A stretch of 64,000 nucleotides of DNA from Nodosilinea sp. PGN35 (GCF_029109325.1 NZ_JAQKQJ010000010.1:496001-560000); one strand, 5' to 3'. Numbered from the stretch's first letter, positions 10,564-20,490 are shown. Numbers and translations: made by a program. Notes: a model not told the origin generated them from the sequence alone.

Positions 10564-11865
10564 CTACAGAGTTGTCAGCACGTCGCGGGCAGCGGCGATG
10601 GTGGCGTCGATATCTGCATCGGTGTGGGCTAGCGAGGTAAAGCCCGCCTCGTACTGCGATGGGGCCAGGTAGACGCCGCGTTCTAGCATACCCCGGTGGA
10701 AGCGGCTAAACTTCTCCAGGTCGGCCCCCTTGGCGTCTTCGAAATTGCTGATTGGGCCGGGGTGGAAGAACATGCCAAACATGGCGCTGATGTGACCGCC
10801 GTACACCGCATGACCAGCATCCCGCGCCGCTTGCAGGAGACCGTCGATGAGCTTTTTGGTTAGGCGATCGAGCTCATCGTAGGTGCCCGGTCGCTGGAGC
10901 AGCTCCAGGGTTTTGATGCCTGCGGTCATGGCCAGGGGATTGCCCGAGAGGGTGCCCGCCTGGTAGACCGGGCCAGCGGGAGCAATCATTTCCATGATGT
11001 CGCGGCGACCGCCGTAGGCCCCCACGGGTAGCCCACCGCCAATTACCTTACCGAGGGTGGTGAGGTCGGGGGTGACATTGAACTTTGCCTGGGCACCGCC
11101 GTAGGCAATGCGGAAGCCGGTCATCACTTCGTCAAACACCAGCAGAGCATCGTTTTCGCGGGTGATCTCGCGTAGCCCTTCTAAAAAGCCGCCGTCGGGG
11201 GTGATGAACCCGGCGTTACCCACCACGGGTTCTAAAATAACTCCGGCGACTTCTCCAGGGTTTTGGGCGAAGAGGGCCTTGACTGCTTCCAGGTCATTGT
11301 AGGGGGCGGTCAGGGTATCGCTAGTGGCCGATTTGGGTACTCCCGGCGAGTCGGGCAGACCGAGGGTGGCAACTCCAGAACCCGCCTGCACCAGGAACAT
11401 GTCGGCGTGGCCGTGGTAGCAGCCCGAGAACTTGATAATTTTGTTGCGCCCGGTGTAGGCCCGCATCAGCCGCAGCACGGCCATACAGGCTTCGGTGCCG
11501 GAGTTGACGAAACGCACCATCTCGATGCTGGGCACGGCCTGGATGACCATTTCGGCCAGCACGTTTTCGAGGTAGCAGGGTGCGCCAAAGCTAGTGCCTT
11601 TTTCTAGGGCTGCCGATAGGGCTGCCAGCACTTCGGGGTGGGCGTGGCCGCAGATCGCGGGCCCCCAGGTGCCCACGTAGTCGATGTATTGGTTGCCGTC
11701 TACATCCCAGATGTAGGCCCCTTTAACTCGGTCAAATACGATGGGCTGCCCGCCTACCGACTTAAAAGCCCGTACCGGAGAATTAACGCCGCCTGGCATG
11801 AGGTTTTGGGCGGCAGCAAAAATTTCTTGTGATTTCGCTGTTTTAAATGGGGCTGTACTGACCAA
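10564..11865 (-). CDS. hemL: Glutamate-1-semialdehyde 2,1-aminomutase
   Basis: The PLP enzyme that converts glutamate-1-semialdehyde to 5-aminolevulinate, the entry point of chlorophyll, haem and bilin synthesis. It has 433 residues, the standard length. The PLP-binding lysine is K273 in [15 protein letters not shown], the number it has in Synechococcus [13 protein letters not shown] (PLP Asp) and [13 protein letters not shown] are also visible. The likely start is TTG at 11865, preceded by GAGAGGA; no closer ATG preserves the N-terminus. It ends at the hairpin at 10510-10542, beyond which lies the TIR-GUN4 gene. Confidence 0.96.
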   Translation of the reverse strand: MVSTAPFKTAKSQEIFAAAQNLMPGGVNSPVRAFKSVGGQPIVFDRVKGAYIWDVDGNQYIDYVGTWGPAICGHAHPEVLAALSAALEKGTSFGAPCYLENVLAEMVIQAVPSIEMVRFVNSGTEACMAVLRLMRAYTGRNKIIKFSGCYHGHADMFLVQAGSGVATLGLPDSPGVPKSATSDTLTAPYNDLEAVKALFAQNPGEVAGVILEPVVGNAGFITPDGGFLEGLREITRENDALLVFDEVMTGFRIAYGGAQAKFNVTPDLTTLGKVIGGGLPVGAYGGRRDIMEMIAPAGPVYQAGTLSGNPLAMTAGIKTLELLQRPGTYDELDRLTKKLIDGLLQAARDAGHAVYGGHISAMFGMFFHPGPISNFEDAKGADLEKFSRFHRGMLERGVYLAPSQYEAGFTSLAHTDADIDATIAAARDVLTTL

Positions 11866-11987
11866 AGCACGTTCCTCTCAGAGTCCAAAGTCATTCGACG
11901 ACCCAGGTTGAAGCCGCCTGAATGTTAGCTCTGATCATTATCCTATTGATTGGATAAGGCGCACCCGTTGGTGTTGAGAAATGTTAA

Positions 11988-12827
11988 CTATCGGCGCAGG
12001 TGGTGCAGACGACCGTTCTTAATTTGTACTACTGGGTGGTTTGAGATGCGCACCAGATGCTCGTCATGGGTGGTGACGATGACGGTAATGCCGATGGAGT
12101 TGAGCTTTTTAAGAATCTTGATGACCTGAAGGGAGTTCTCGGCATCTAGGTTGCCGGTGGGCTCATCGGCCAGCAGTAGGGGTGGGGTATTGACCACGGC
12201 GCGGGCAATGCTGACCCGCTGTTGCTCACCGCCCGAGAGTTCGTCGGGGAAGCACTGGGCTTTGCCCTGGAGGCCAACCATTTTGAGGGTGGGCCAGAGG
12301 CGACGGTGAATTTCTTTGCGAGTAAAACCCTGGGCCCACAGTACAAAGGCTACGTTTTCGGCCACAGTGCGCTTGGGGATTAGCTTGTAGTCTTGGAAGA
12401 CGACGCCGATGCGACGGCGCATCATGGCCAGGCGGTTGCCCCGCAGGTTGGAGATGGGTTCGTCGCCGACGAGAATGTTGCCGCCCGTGGGGCGTTCGTA
12501 GCCGTAGAGCAGCTTCAGCAGGGTTGATTTACCTGAACCGGAGGGGCCAGTGACAAAGAGAAAGTCGCCGGGGTTGACGGTTAAATTGACATCGGCCAGA
12601 GCTTTGCTGCCGTTGGCGTAGACCTTTTCAACGTTGTTGAGGGAAACGATTGGCTGAAGATTGGGGTCTTTGGGAGGGGCGGCATCAAGCACGGGAGCAG
12701 GGGAGGGGTCAGCGGCGGAGCGGGCGGGTACTACAAGTTTGAAGCGGTCTTGCAGTCTAGCCCTAACGTCTTCGGGAAGACCGGACAGTTTGGCGTCGTC
12801 GGTGGGGCGATGGAGCACAGAGGTCAT
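11988..12827 (-). CDS. ftsE: FtsE-like ABC transporter ATPase
   Basis: A 279-residue ABC ATPase of the FtsE type, the cytoplasmic ATPase that with FtsX regulates peptidoglycan hydrolysis at division. The Walker [10 protein letters not shown] is at 94-102; [18 protein letters not shown] (Q loop, very FtsE-like), [14 protein letters not shown] signature and [12 protein letters not shown]alker B follow. The first 58 residues are an extra Pro/Ala-rich extension not found in the usual 220-residue FtsE. The ATG at 12827 has AGGACG upstream; an open frame continues further up to 12986, but that stretch has no conserved feature. No ftsX is next to it. Confidence 0.88.
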   Translation of the reverse strand: MTSVLHRPTDDAKLSGLPEDVRARLQDRFKLVVPARSAADPSPAPVLDAAPPKDPNLQPIVSLNNVEKVYANGSKALADVNLTVNPGDFLFVTGPSGSGKSTLLKLLYGYERPTGGNILVGDEPISNLRGNRLAMMRRRIGVVFQDYKLIPKRTVAENVAFVLWAQGFTRKEIHRRLWPTLKMVGLQGKAQCFPDELSGGEQQRVSIARAVVNTPPLLLADEPTGNLDAENSLQVIKILKKLNSIGITVIVTTHDEHLVRISNHPVVQIKNGRLHHLRR

Positions 12828-13034
12828 GGAACGTCCTAACTGAGATGGGCTAGACGGGCTCAGGGGTGAGGCTAACAAAAACGTATGAGCTGCGCGGCCA
12901 GCACCGAGGACAGGGCTGACGGGCCTTTTGGGTGGCCATTGTACCGGAAAGACCGTATCCGGCAAAAGGCTTATTTGTTTTTTCAATAATCGTCATGTTT
13001 TGTTACTTAGGAGACAGCCTGGCTAAAGAGCTGA

Positions 13035-13078
13035 TGCGGCACTCTTCTAAAACATTACGGCTCTAGAAGAGTACCGCA
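13035..13078 (-). terminator. Inverted repeat overlapping the 3' end of the K+ channel gene
   Basis: TGCGGcACTCTTCT (13035-13048) pairs with AGAAGAGTaCCGCA (13065-13078), with a 16-base loop. One arm codes for the last residues of the channel. A T-run is lacking, so termination is plausible, not certain. Confidence 0.45.
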
Positions 13079-13876
13079 GCGTTTGCAAAATTGGGCATCG
13101 TTGTCGTGAAGGGCCAGGCCGCAGCTGGAGCAGGGACGGTGTTGGCCAACTTGACCTAACTGTCGAATTAAGCTGCTCACTTGAGTGGGAATGAGGGCGA
13201 TGCCAGTCAGAATCATCATCACGGTAAGTCCCCGCCCGGCTTCAGAGATGGGGGTGACATCGCCGTAGCCGACGGTGGTCATAGTGACTACGGCGAAGTA
13301 AAGCGCATCTAGAAAGGTGGCAAAGTCTTCGGGGTTGTTGGGGTGCTCAACCTGAAAGATCAGGCCGGAGTAGATGAAGATGATTGTCCCTAAAGTAAGC
13401 AAAATACGGATCAAAATGAGGCTATCGGTGCTGGTTACTTGGCCAAACCAAAGCCGATCGTTGAAGATGCGAACCAGTCGCAAAATCCGTAGAGATCTAA
13501 AAAAGCGTAAAAAGCGAATGTCAAAGAAGCCGACCCAGGAGGGCAAAATGGCGACCAGATCGATCAGTCCATAGAGACTTAGGGCGTAGCGCCAGGGCCG
13601 CTGGGCTGTCCACAGTCGCAGGCCATACTCTAGGGTAAAAGCGACCACAATCACCCAGTCGATTGCGTTTAGCCAGGTGTCGAGAGTGGGTGAAATGGGA
13701 TAAGTTTTAACCACAAAAATGGCGGCAGATAGAAATATCAGCAGCACGATCGCGCTGTTCACCACCCGGCCAGCCCATGTGTCTGTAGTCTCTAGGTAGC
13801 CCCGTAGGCGTTCCCGTAGCGAGAGGCTTTGACCATCGCGCCAGGCTGTCTGTTTCTCGTCGGTAATTTTTTCCAT
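13055..13876 (-). CDS. Voltage-gated-type K+ channel with C-terminal zinc ribbon
   Basis: A six-transmembrane ion channel (273 residues). S1 lies near VVNSAIVLLIFLSAAIFVV. S4 is an arginine ladder (RFLRFFRSLRILRLVRIF), indicating voltage sensing. The pore helix leads into the K+ selectivity filter TTVGYGD, and S6 follows (GLTVMMILTGIALIPTQV). After the pore comes a short tail with CSSCGLALHDNDAQFCKRCG, a four-cysteine zinc-ribbon (CxxC...CxxC), which is unusual for a small KvAP-type channel and may sense redox state or metal. ATG 13876 is used; GTG 13891 in frame is an alternative. It is monocistronic. Confidence 0.92.
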   Translation of the reverse strand: MEKITDEKQTAWRDGQSLSLRERLRGYLETTDTWAGRVVNSAIVLLIFLSAAIFVVKTYPISPTLDTWLNAIDWVIVVAFTLEYGLRLWTAQRPWRYALSLYGLIDLVAILPSWVGFFDIRFLRFFRSLRILRLVRIFNDRLWFGQVTSTDSLILIRILLTLGTIIFIYSGLIFQVEHPNNPEDFATFLDALYFAVVTMTTVGYGDVTPISEAGRGLTVMMILTGIALIPTQVSSLIRQLGQVGQHRPCSSCGLALHDNDAQFCKRCGTLLEP

Positions 13877-14144
13877 AGTGTTAATGCCCACCCCCAGGAT
13901 GGTTCTATGCTCTGGCCTGGGATAAGATAGCCAGGCATCGTGATTTTTATCTGACTAAAGTTTTATTGCCCCGATGCTGGCATTGAGAGTTGTCCGATGC
14001 CTCCTTTGGCGTTGAAGGTCTGGCTGGGTCTAGGGTAACCCGTGTCTTGGAACTCAGACTTTGACGGAATGGATCTTGCAGGGATGACATTTTTTGACTG
14101 GGCTAGGGGTTAGATTTAGTATCACTGCGGCATTTTGAGCACCT

Positions 14145-15209
14145 ATGGCGATCGCACCCATCATTACCACCCTCGATGACTTTTCGCCCAGTGGGCTTGG
14201 CCAGTGGGCACCGTTGCCGACCCAGCGCCCGCTGCTGCTGGTGGGCCACGGTAGCCGGGACGCGGAGGGGCGCGATCGCGTGCTGGAGTTTGCCGCCGCC
14301 TACCAGGCCCTGGACACCTCGCGCCCCGTCATCCCCTGTTTTTTGGAGCTGAGTGAACCCACCATTCAAGACGGGGTAGACCTGTGTATCGAGAAGGGCT
14401 ACACCGACATTTCGGTGCTACCCATTCTGCTGTTTGCCGCCCGCCACAACAAGTTTGACGTCACCAACGAGCTCGATCGCGCCCGCCAGCGCCACCCCCA
14501 GGTGACTTTTCACTACGGTCGCCACTTTGGCATTACCCCGGCGATCATTCAGCTGTGGCAGGAGCGCCTGGCCGAACTGGATACCCCCGGGTTTAACCCC
14601 GCTGGCATTGCCCGCGAAGACACGGTGCTGCTGTTTGTGGGGCGAGGGGCCAGCGACCCCGACGCCAACGGCGATGTCTACAAGCTGGCCCGCATTGTCT
14701 GGGAGGGCAGCCGCTACAAAACCGTCGAAATTTGCTTTATCGGCATCACCCACCCCCGCCTAGAAGAGGGGTTCCGCCGCGCCCGAATGTACGCGCCAAA
14801 ACGCATTATTGTGCTGCCCTACTTTCTCTTTACCGGGGTGTTGATCAAAAAAATTATGGGGATCTGTGAGCAGGAGCAGGCGGCCCATCCGCAGCAGTTG
14901 GTGAGCTATTTACCCGAGATGGGCAGCCACCCGCAGCTGATGCAGATTTTGCGCGATCGCGAAATTGAAACCCACCTCGGCCAGGTGGCCATGAACTGCG
15001 AAATGTGCAAGTTTCGTCTCGCCGCAGGCGGGTCACAGGGGCACGGGCATGGCCACAACCACGACCATGGCCACAACCACGACCATGGCCACAACCACGA
15101 CCATGGCCACAACCACGACCATGGCCATGACCATCACCACCACGGCGAACCGGTAGACCTGTTTCCAGAACCCGACGATTATCACCAGCGGGCCTGGCAG
15201 GTTCCCTAA
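14145..15209 (+). CDS. sirB: Sirohydrochlorin chelatase-like protein (SirB/CbiX) with His-rich tail
   Basis: A class II chelatase of 354 residues with two CbiX-type halves. The N-terminal half carries [10 protein letters not shown] with the catalytic-type His35 and [14 protein letters not shown]; the second half has [16 protein letters not shown] and [15 protein letters not shown]. Such enzymes insert Fe2+ (siroheme) or Co2+ (cobalamin) into sirohydrochlorin. Between residues about 303 and 330 there is a histidine-rich stretch made of four HNHDHG repeats followed by HDHHHH, encoded by an 18-bp tandem repeat. It probably binds or stores metal. The gene is monocistronic. It could serve either siroheme or B12 synthesis; the sequence alone does not decide. 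Confidence 0.9.
   Translation: MAIAPIITTLDDFSPSGLGQWAPLPTQRPLLLVGHGSRDAEGRDRVLEFAAAYQALDTSRPVIPCFLELSEPTIQDGVDLCIEKGYTDISVLPILLFAARHNKFDVTNELDRARQRHPQVTFHYGRHFGITPAIIQLWQERLAELDTPGFNPAGIAREDTVLLFVGRGASDPDANGDVYKLARIVWEGSRYKTVEICFIGITHPRLEEGFRRARMYAPKRIIVLPYFLFTGVLIKKIMGICEQEQAAHPQQLVSYLPEMGSHPQLMQILRDREIETHLGQVAMNCEMCKFRLAAGGSQGHGHGHNHDHGHNHDHGHNHDHGHNHDHGHDHHHHGEPVDLFPEPDDYHQRAWQVP
15051..15122 (+). repeat. 18-bp in-frame tandem repeat (His-rich tail of SirB)
   Basis: Four near-identical copies of ggccacaaccacgaccat encode HNHDHG units, and degenerate continuation to about 15145 adds further histidines. The nearly perfect DNA identity suggests recent expansion and probable length variation among strains. 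Confidence 0.9.
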
Positions 15210-15240
15210 GTCGAGTTCCCTGAGTTGGGGGGGTGGGAAT

Positions 15241-15284
15241 GCTAGACACAGCGCCTGGGCAGCCGCCTGGGCGCTGCGTCTAGC
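15241..15284. terminator. Long hairpin between sirB and the exonuclease gene
   Basis: GCTAGACaCAGCGCC (15241-15255) pairs with GGCGCTGcGTCTAGC (15270-15284), 14 of 15 positions, with a 14-base loop. It has no T-run. It ends 16 bases before the next ATG, so it may terminate sirB transcription or form part of the next gene's leader. Confidence 0.5.
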
Positions 15285-15300
15285 AGCCCAGGGAGCAGTC

Positions 15301-16191
15301 ATGTTTAAATCCGTTAGTCGGCAGGTATGCGCCTTTGATCTGGAGTGGGTGCCCGACCCGGACTCGGGGCGGCGAGTGTACAATTTGCCTGCCACCGTAT
15401 CGGATGCTGAGGTGTACAGGGTGATGTGGACCAGGGCAGGGGCCACGGCAGAAAAACCTCGGCCCCATCTCAAAACGGCGCTGTGCCGCATAGTTGCGGT
15501 TTCGGCAGTGGTTCGAGAGCAGCAACCCAACGGCGAAATCAGCCTGCGGTTGACCACCCTGCCCAGACAACTCAACAGCCTGATGGATGAAGGCGAGCTG
15601 GTTGCTACGTTCCTGGGGTATCTCGGTCAGCAGCATCCTCAGTTGGTGGGCTTCAATTCGCACACCGCCGACCTGCCGATTTTGCTTCAGCGCGGGCTCG
15701 TCTCAGGCATCACAGCCGCAGACTTTTGCCGTCGGGCCGACAAAGGCTGGGGCAGCGACTACTTCAGCCGTCACGGCGACGCCCACGTTGATTTGAAAAG
15801 TATCCTCAGCGGCTGGGGCATTGCGACACCGACTTTGCACGAACTGGCGGCAGCGATGGGCATTCCTGGACAGGTGAGGGAGCAACCCCATGATGTGGTG
15901 GACTGGTGGGTCGAGGGAGACTTGCGATCGATCGTGGCGCAGAGCCAGTACGACGCACTCAGTACCTATCTGGTGTGGTTACGGACAGCGAGGTTTGCTG
16001 GGTTCTTCAGCGAGGCGCAGTACCTGGAGGAGGAGAAGCGAGTGCGGGGGATGGTGGGCGATCGCATTGCCCAGGGCGACCATCACCTCGCCGTCTACCT
16101 CGACCGCTGGGACAGCTTTACTCCCCAATCCACCGCTGCCCCAGTCATTCCCCTTGCCACCACCGCCGCCGCGGCAGAACAGGCGGCCTGA
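15301..16191 (+). CDS. PolB-like 3'-5' exonuclease domain protein
   Basis: A 296-residue DnaQ-like DEDD exonuclease of the DNA_pol_B_exo2 type (predicted PolB-related 3'-5' exonuclease). ExoI is the N-terminal CAFDLEW (Asp14, Glu16). ExoII is around LVGFNSHTADLPILLQR, and ExoIII is the Tyr/Asp pair in QSQYDALSTYLVWLR. An HVDLKSILSG strand also carries a conserved Asp. The family is common in cyanobacteria and of unknown role, probably nucleic acid processing. GGGAG precedes the ATG by about nine bases. The last 25 residues are a low-complexity Ala/Pro tail. Confidence 0.85.
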   Translation: MFKSVSRQVCAFDLEWVPDPDSGRRVYNLPATVSDAEVYRVMWTRAGATAEKPRPHLKTALCRIVAVSAVVREQQPNGEISLRLTTLPRQLNSLMDEGELVATFLGYLGQQHPQLVGFNSHTADLPILLQRGLVSGITAADFCRRADKGWGSDYFSRHGDAHVDLKSILSGWGIATPTLHELAAAMGIPGQVREQPHDVVDWWVEGDLRSIVAQSQYDALSTYLVWLRTARFAGFFSEAQYLEEEKRVRGMVGDRIAQGDHHLAVYLDRWDSFTPQSTAAPVIPLATTAAAAEQAA

Positions 16192-16226
16192 GGCCGCATC
16201 CAGTACACTTAAATCAGGGCATTCCT

Positions 16227-16613
16227 ATGACTGACACAATGCAAGCGGAACCGCCAAGGGAACCTACCATCGCAGATGTGCTCGTCGAACTGCGAGAGTT
16301 TAAGGCGGATGTAGACCGGCGCTTCGAGCAGGTAGACCAGCGCTTTGAACAGGTAGATCGGCGCTTTGAGCAGGTAGACCGGCGCTTCGAGCAGGTAGAC
16401 CAGCGCTTCGAGCAGGTAGACCAGCGCTTTGAGCGCTTTGAGCAGCGAATTGACAAGCTGGACTATAAATTCGACACCTACGAAAGTGCCTCAGATAAGC
16501 TGGTGCGGTTGGCCACAACGATCATCATCGCGGCAGCGACGGTCGCTATTTTGCCCTCAGCATTTCAAGCCTTTGGGCCCTTAGGCACCCAGTTGGTCTC
16601 GGCGGGGCAATAG
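16227..16613 (+). CDS. Heptad-repeat coiled-coil protein with C-terminal membrane anchor
   Basis: A 128-residue protein. After a short acidic N-terminus (IADVLVELREFKADV), residues 29-71 are six nearly identical heptads of the form VDRRFEQ / VDQRFEQ. These make an uninterrupted amphipathic coiled coil with V and F in the core positions. Residues about 95-120 (LATTIIIAAATVAILPSAF) form one membrane helix. The architecture suggests an oligomerising, membrane-anchored rod; no function is known. The exonuclease stop is 35 bases upstream and the genes may be co-transcribed. The start ATG 16227 is chosen because the frame further upstream reads as antisense-like Arg-rich sequence. Confidence 0.75.
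   Translation: MTDTMQAEPPREPTIADVLVELREFKADVDRRFEQVDQRFEQVDRRFEQVDRRFEQVDQRFEQVDQRFERFEQRIDKLDYKFDTYESASDKLVRLATTIIIAAATVAILPSAFQAFGPLGTQLVSAGQ
16311..16436 (+). repeat. 21-bp minisatellite coding the heptads
   Basis: Six tandem copies of a 21-base unit (gtagaccggcgcttcgagca-type), each encoding one seven-residue heptad. Copies differ mainly by c/t and g/a changes (Arg/Gln alternation). Unit length equals the coiled-coil repeat, so slippage keeps frame and heptad register. Confidence 0.9.
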
Positions 16614-16719
16614 CTACAGTCGTTTGTATTTAGCGACCCTCTATCTGTAACCTTTCCTGATCCTGACCATTCGATCGGAGAAAATCGCTACGTTATTTGG
16701 AGTATCTCAGTTCGGGTAG

Positions 16720-17050
<331 letters not shown>

Positions 17051-17208
17051 AAGTTATTGACAGGAGTTCAAGTTTTCTAACCGCTGCTGACCTGTGCCGT
17101 TAGCTATTGCTACCTGGCTCTCGTTTCTAAAGCAGACTGTCGCAGTGGCTCGGCGCAGCGGCGCTACAATCTAGGCATTGCTGGGGGAGCTGTCTAGCCG
17201 TAGGGCCA

Positions 17209-20200
17209 ATGGTAAATAAGGCGATCGCCAAGAGTCTGTCTCAGTGGGGTTTGCTCCGGTGGAGGTGGGTGGGCCTTGGGCTGGGGCTGCTGGCTCTGCT
17301 CTTTTTAGATGCGATTATCAACCTCCAAGCTGAGCGGCTGTGGTTTGAGGAAGTCAACTACCTGGCGGTGTTTTGGCTGCGGCTCCGATCGCAGCTGCTG
17401 CTGGGCATTATTCCTATTCTGTGCACCCTGAGCTTTACCTGGGGCAATCTGACCCTGGCCGATCGCGCCCAACCGCTAGAAAAACCCAGCGATCGCCGCG
17501 ATCAAATTCGCAGCCTGGGTCTGAGCGGGCTGCTGCTGGTCGGCACAACCCTGAGCTTTTTGCTCGGCCTACAGCTGATCTACCAGGGGCAAACCGCCGG
17601 AGATTTTTGGCAGCAGACCACCACCCTCTACGATTCCACCGTGCCCCTGGCCCTGTGGCCCAAGCTCCAGCTGTTTACCGTCATGGGGCAAATTTTTATT
17701 GCTCAGCCCTGGCTCGTCCTCGCCCTGGGCATCAGTACGGTGGCGTTTTTGCTCTATCCCCGACAGCTGGGGCGGCTGGCGGCAGTGTTTATGAGTTTGG
17801 GCTACGGGCTAATTTTGGCCAAGCAGTGGCCGGCGGTGCTGCTGGCCCTCGACCCGGTGCCCTACGACCAGACAGAGCCAATCTTTAACCGCGACATCGC
17901 TTTTTATATCTTTCAGCTGCCGGTGCTGCACCTGCTGGAGTTTTGGGTAATTGGCGGCCTGTTTTTCACCCTGGTCAGCGTGTATCTGGTCTATTTGCTG
18001 GGCGATAACACCCTCAGCCAGGGGCGCTTTTATGGGTTTTCCCCTGCCCAGCAGCAGCACCTCTACACCCTGGCGGGACTGTTGTTTTTGACCACCAGCC
18101 TGAGCCACTGGCTGGGGCGCTACGACGTGCTTTACTCCCGCGAAGGCGTCGTGTACGGGGCGGGCTACACCCACGTCAACGTGGTGCTGCCCGCCCACTG
18201 GCTGCTGTGCCTCGTTACCCTGGGGCTGGGGCTGGTCTTTTTGGGCCGAGGGCTGTTGTGGGCACCCACCTACGTCAACCCCATGCGAAAATCGCCCCAG
18301 GCGAGGGCAGCTAGAGCTTCCCTGGGGTGGTGGGCGGGCCTGGGTCGCACCAGCCTGCTGGTGAAGGGCATCTGCGGCTACCTGGTGTTGACCCTACTAG
18401 GTCTGGTGCTGGTGCCCATGGCCGTGCAGCGGCTGGTGGTGCAGCCCAACGAACTCCAGCGAGAGCGGCCCTACATCGCCAACTCTATCGAACTCACCCG
18501 TACCGCCTTTGACCTGGAGGCCATTGAGTCAGAGCCCTTTGACCCCAGCGGCGACCTCACCGCTGAAGACCTGGAGCAAAACGACCTCACCCTGGAAAAC
18601 ATTCGCCTATGGGATCCCAGGCCGCTGCTGGACAGCAACCGTCAGCTTCAGCAGATCCGCCTGTACTACGAATTTAAGGACGCCGACTTCGATCGCTACA
18701 GCATTTTGAACCAGGAGCGGCGTTCGGAGCGGCGTCAGGTAATGATTTCGGCGCGGGAGCTCAACTACGAGCGGGTGCCAGAAATCGCTAAAACCTGGGT
18801 GAACGAGCACCTGGTTTATACCCACGGCTACGGCTTCACCATGAGCCCGGTGAATACCGCTGGGCCCGACGGGCTGCCCACTTACTTCGTCAGCGGCATC
18901 GACAACATTCCCAGCAGCGAGGAGGTGCGCCAGAGCATTCCCATTGGTGAGCCGCGCCTGTACTTTGGCGAGCTGACCGACACCTACATCATGACCAACA
19001 CCCAGGTGCTAGAGCTTGACTACCCCAGCGGCAATGAAAACATCTACACCACCTACATGGGGCGGGGCGGCATTCGTTTAGACAGCCTCTGGCGGCGGCT
19101 GCTGTTTGCCCGCTACCTGCTCGACTGGCGCATGCTGTTTACCGAAGACTTTACCGTCGATACGCGGCTGCTGTTTCGCCGCAACATTGCCGATCGGGTT
19201 CAGGCGATCGCCCCTTTTTTGCGGTTTGACACCGACCCCTACCTGGTCACCGCCAACATTGGCGATGCCTCTAGCCGGTGGGGTACCGGCCCGGCCCACG
19301 GCAGTCGCCCCCCAGCAGACGTTGACGTTGACGCCTTTCGCGATCGCGACCCCGGCTTTATTTTTGAAAACTTTAACGCCCAGAGCAACGACAGCTACCT
19401 GTACTGGATCATCGACGCCTACACCGTCAGCGGTCGCCATCCCTACTCTGACCCCGGCGACAACGACTTCAACTACATTCGCAACTCGGTCAAAGTGGTG
19501 ATCGACGCCTACAACGGCGCGATTAGCTTTTTTGTCAGCGAGCCCAACGACCCAATTATTCAAACCTGGACTCGGCTGCTGCCCAACATGTTTGAGACCC
19601 TGGAGGCTATGCCGAGCACCCTGCGCGACCACATTCGCTACCCCCAGGATCTGTTTTCGGTGCAGGCCAACTCGCTGATGACCTACCACATGACTGACCC
19701 CCAGGTGTTTTACAACCGGGAAGACCAGTGGCGCGCCCCCAGCGAAATCTACGCCAGCGAGTCGCAGCAGGTTGAGCCCTACTACCTGATCATGAAGCTG
19801 CCCCAGGAGGAAACCGAGGAGTTTGTGCTGCTGCGGCTGTTTACCCCGGCCCAGCGGAACAACCTGATCGCCTGGCTGGCGGCCAGGTCGGACGGCGATC
19901 GCTACGGGCTGCGGCTGCTCTACCGCTTCCCCAAGCAGGAGCTAGTGTTTGGCCCCGAGCAGATCGAGGCCCGCATCAACCAGGACCCCGAAATCTCCCA
20001 GCGCATCTCCCTGTGGGATACCCAGGGGTCGCGGGCGCAGCAGGGCAATTTGCTGGTGATCCCCATCGAGCAGTCGCTGCTCTACGTTGAGCCGCTGTAC
20101 CTGGTGGCCGAGCAAAACCAGCTGCCCACCCTGGCCCGAGTGATCATGGTGTATCAAAACCGCATTGCCATGGCCCCCACCCTCGCGGCGGTGCTGTCGG

Positions 20201-20364
20201 CGGTGTTTTTAGAAGAGCCAGAGCCCGCCCCACCCATCTTGCGGGAGCTGGGGGCCGAGCCCCCCGAAGCTGACCAACCCCTGCAACCGCTGCCGGAGAT
20301 AGAAACTCCCGTGGGCACCCCGGCGCAGGAGGGCGTCCTAGAGGGCCTACCGACGCCGGAGTGA
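17209..20364 (+). CDS. UPF0182 family membrane protein
   Basis: A 1051-residue UPF0182 protein. The N-terminal third contains about seven hydrophobic spans (WVGLGLGLLALLFLDAII, LLLGIIPILCTLSFTW, SGLLLVGTTLSFLLGL and others up to GICGYLVLTLLGLVLVPMAV near residue 395). The remainder is a large soluble, probably extracytoplasmic domain with the family segments ERPYIANSIELTRTAFDL, RYLLDWRMLFTEDF and YWIIDAYTVSGRHPYSDP. The C-terminus is an acidic Pro/Glu tail. Function is unknown for the family. The stop codon TGA (20362-20364) lies within a direct repeat created by the palindromic element inserted right there. Confidence 0.93.
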   Translation: MVNKAIAKSLSQWGLLRWRWVGLGLGLLALLFLDAIINLQAERLWFEEVNYLAVFWLRLRSQLLLGIIPILCTLSFTWGNLTLADRAQPLEKPSDRRDQIRSLGLSGLLLVGTTLSFLLGLQLIYQGQTAGDFWQQTTTLYDSTVPLALWPKLQLFTVMGQIFIAQPWLVLALGISTVAFLLYPRQLGRLAAVFMSLGYGLILAKQWPAVLLALDPVPYDQTEPIFNRDIAFYIFQLPVLHLLEFWVIGGLFFTLVSVYLVYLLGDNTLSQGRFYGFSPAQQQHLYTLAGLLFLTTSLSHWLGRYDVLYSREGVVYGAGYTHVNVVLPAHWLLCLVTLGLGLVFLGRGLLWAPTYVNPMRKSPQARAARASLGWWAGLGRTSLLVKGICGYLVLTLLGLVLVPMAVQRLVVQPNELQRERPYIANSIELTRTAFDLEAIESEPFDPSGDLTAEDLEQNDLTLENIRLWDPRPLLDSNRQLQQIRLYYEFKDADFDRYSILNQERRSERRQVMISARELNYERVPEIAKTWVNEHLVYTHGYGFTMSPVNTAGPDGLPTYFVSGIDNIPSSEEVRQSIPIGEPRLYFGELTDTYIMTNTQVLELDYPSGNENIYTTYMGRGGIRLDSLWRRLLFARYLLDWRMLFTEDFTVDTRLLFRRNIADRVQAIAPFLRFDTDPYLVTANIGDASSRWGTGPAHGSRPPADVDVDAFRDRDPGFIFENFNAQSNDSYLYWIIDAYTVSGRHPYSDPGDNDFNYIRNSVKVVIDAYNGAISFFVSEPNDPIIQTWTRLLPNMFETLEAMPSTLRDHIRYPQDLFSVQANSLMTYHMTDPQVFYNREDQWRAPSEIYASESQQVEPYYLIMKLPQEETEEFVLLRLFTPAQRNNLIAWLAARSDGDRYGLRLLYRFPKQELVFGPEQIEARINQDPEISQRISLWDTQGSRAQQGNLLVIPIEQSLLYVEPLYLVAEQNQLPTLARVIMVYQNRIAMAPTLAAVLSAVFLEEPEPAPPILRELGAEPPEADQPLQPLPEIETPVGTPAQEGVLEGLPTPE

Positions 20365-20473
20365 TATAGCCGTAGTCACATCGGTTCGGTTAGAACGTCA
20401 AGTAACCTTGAAAACGTTCAAACGTTTGAACGTTCATAGGGAAGCTGTCTCAACCAACCTGGCCATAGCTATA
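20364..20473. repeat. Dispersed palindromic element, copy 2, flanked by 12-bp direct repeats
   Basis: Nearly identical to copy 1 at 2672-2779 (tatagccgtagtcacatcgg... to ...ggccatagctata), with the same 22-bp perfect palindrome at 20413-20434. The sequence gccggagtgata occurs immediately before (20355-20366) and after (20477-20488), as a target-site duplication would. The left copy contains the TGA stop of the UPF0182 gene. Removing the element and one repeat gives a simple uninterrupted gene end. Confidence 0.85.
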
Positions 20474-20490
20474 CTTGCCGGAGTGATACT

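Noticed and set aside
16300..16440. Regular 21-base repeats, first considered as a CRISPR-like array
   Set aside because: There are no spacers; the repeats are direct tandem and in frame with a heptad-repeat protein. No CRISPR array was seen anywhere in the window.
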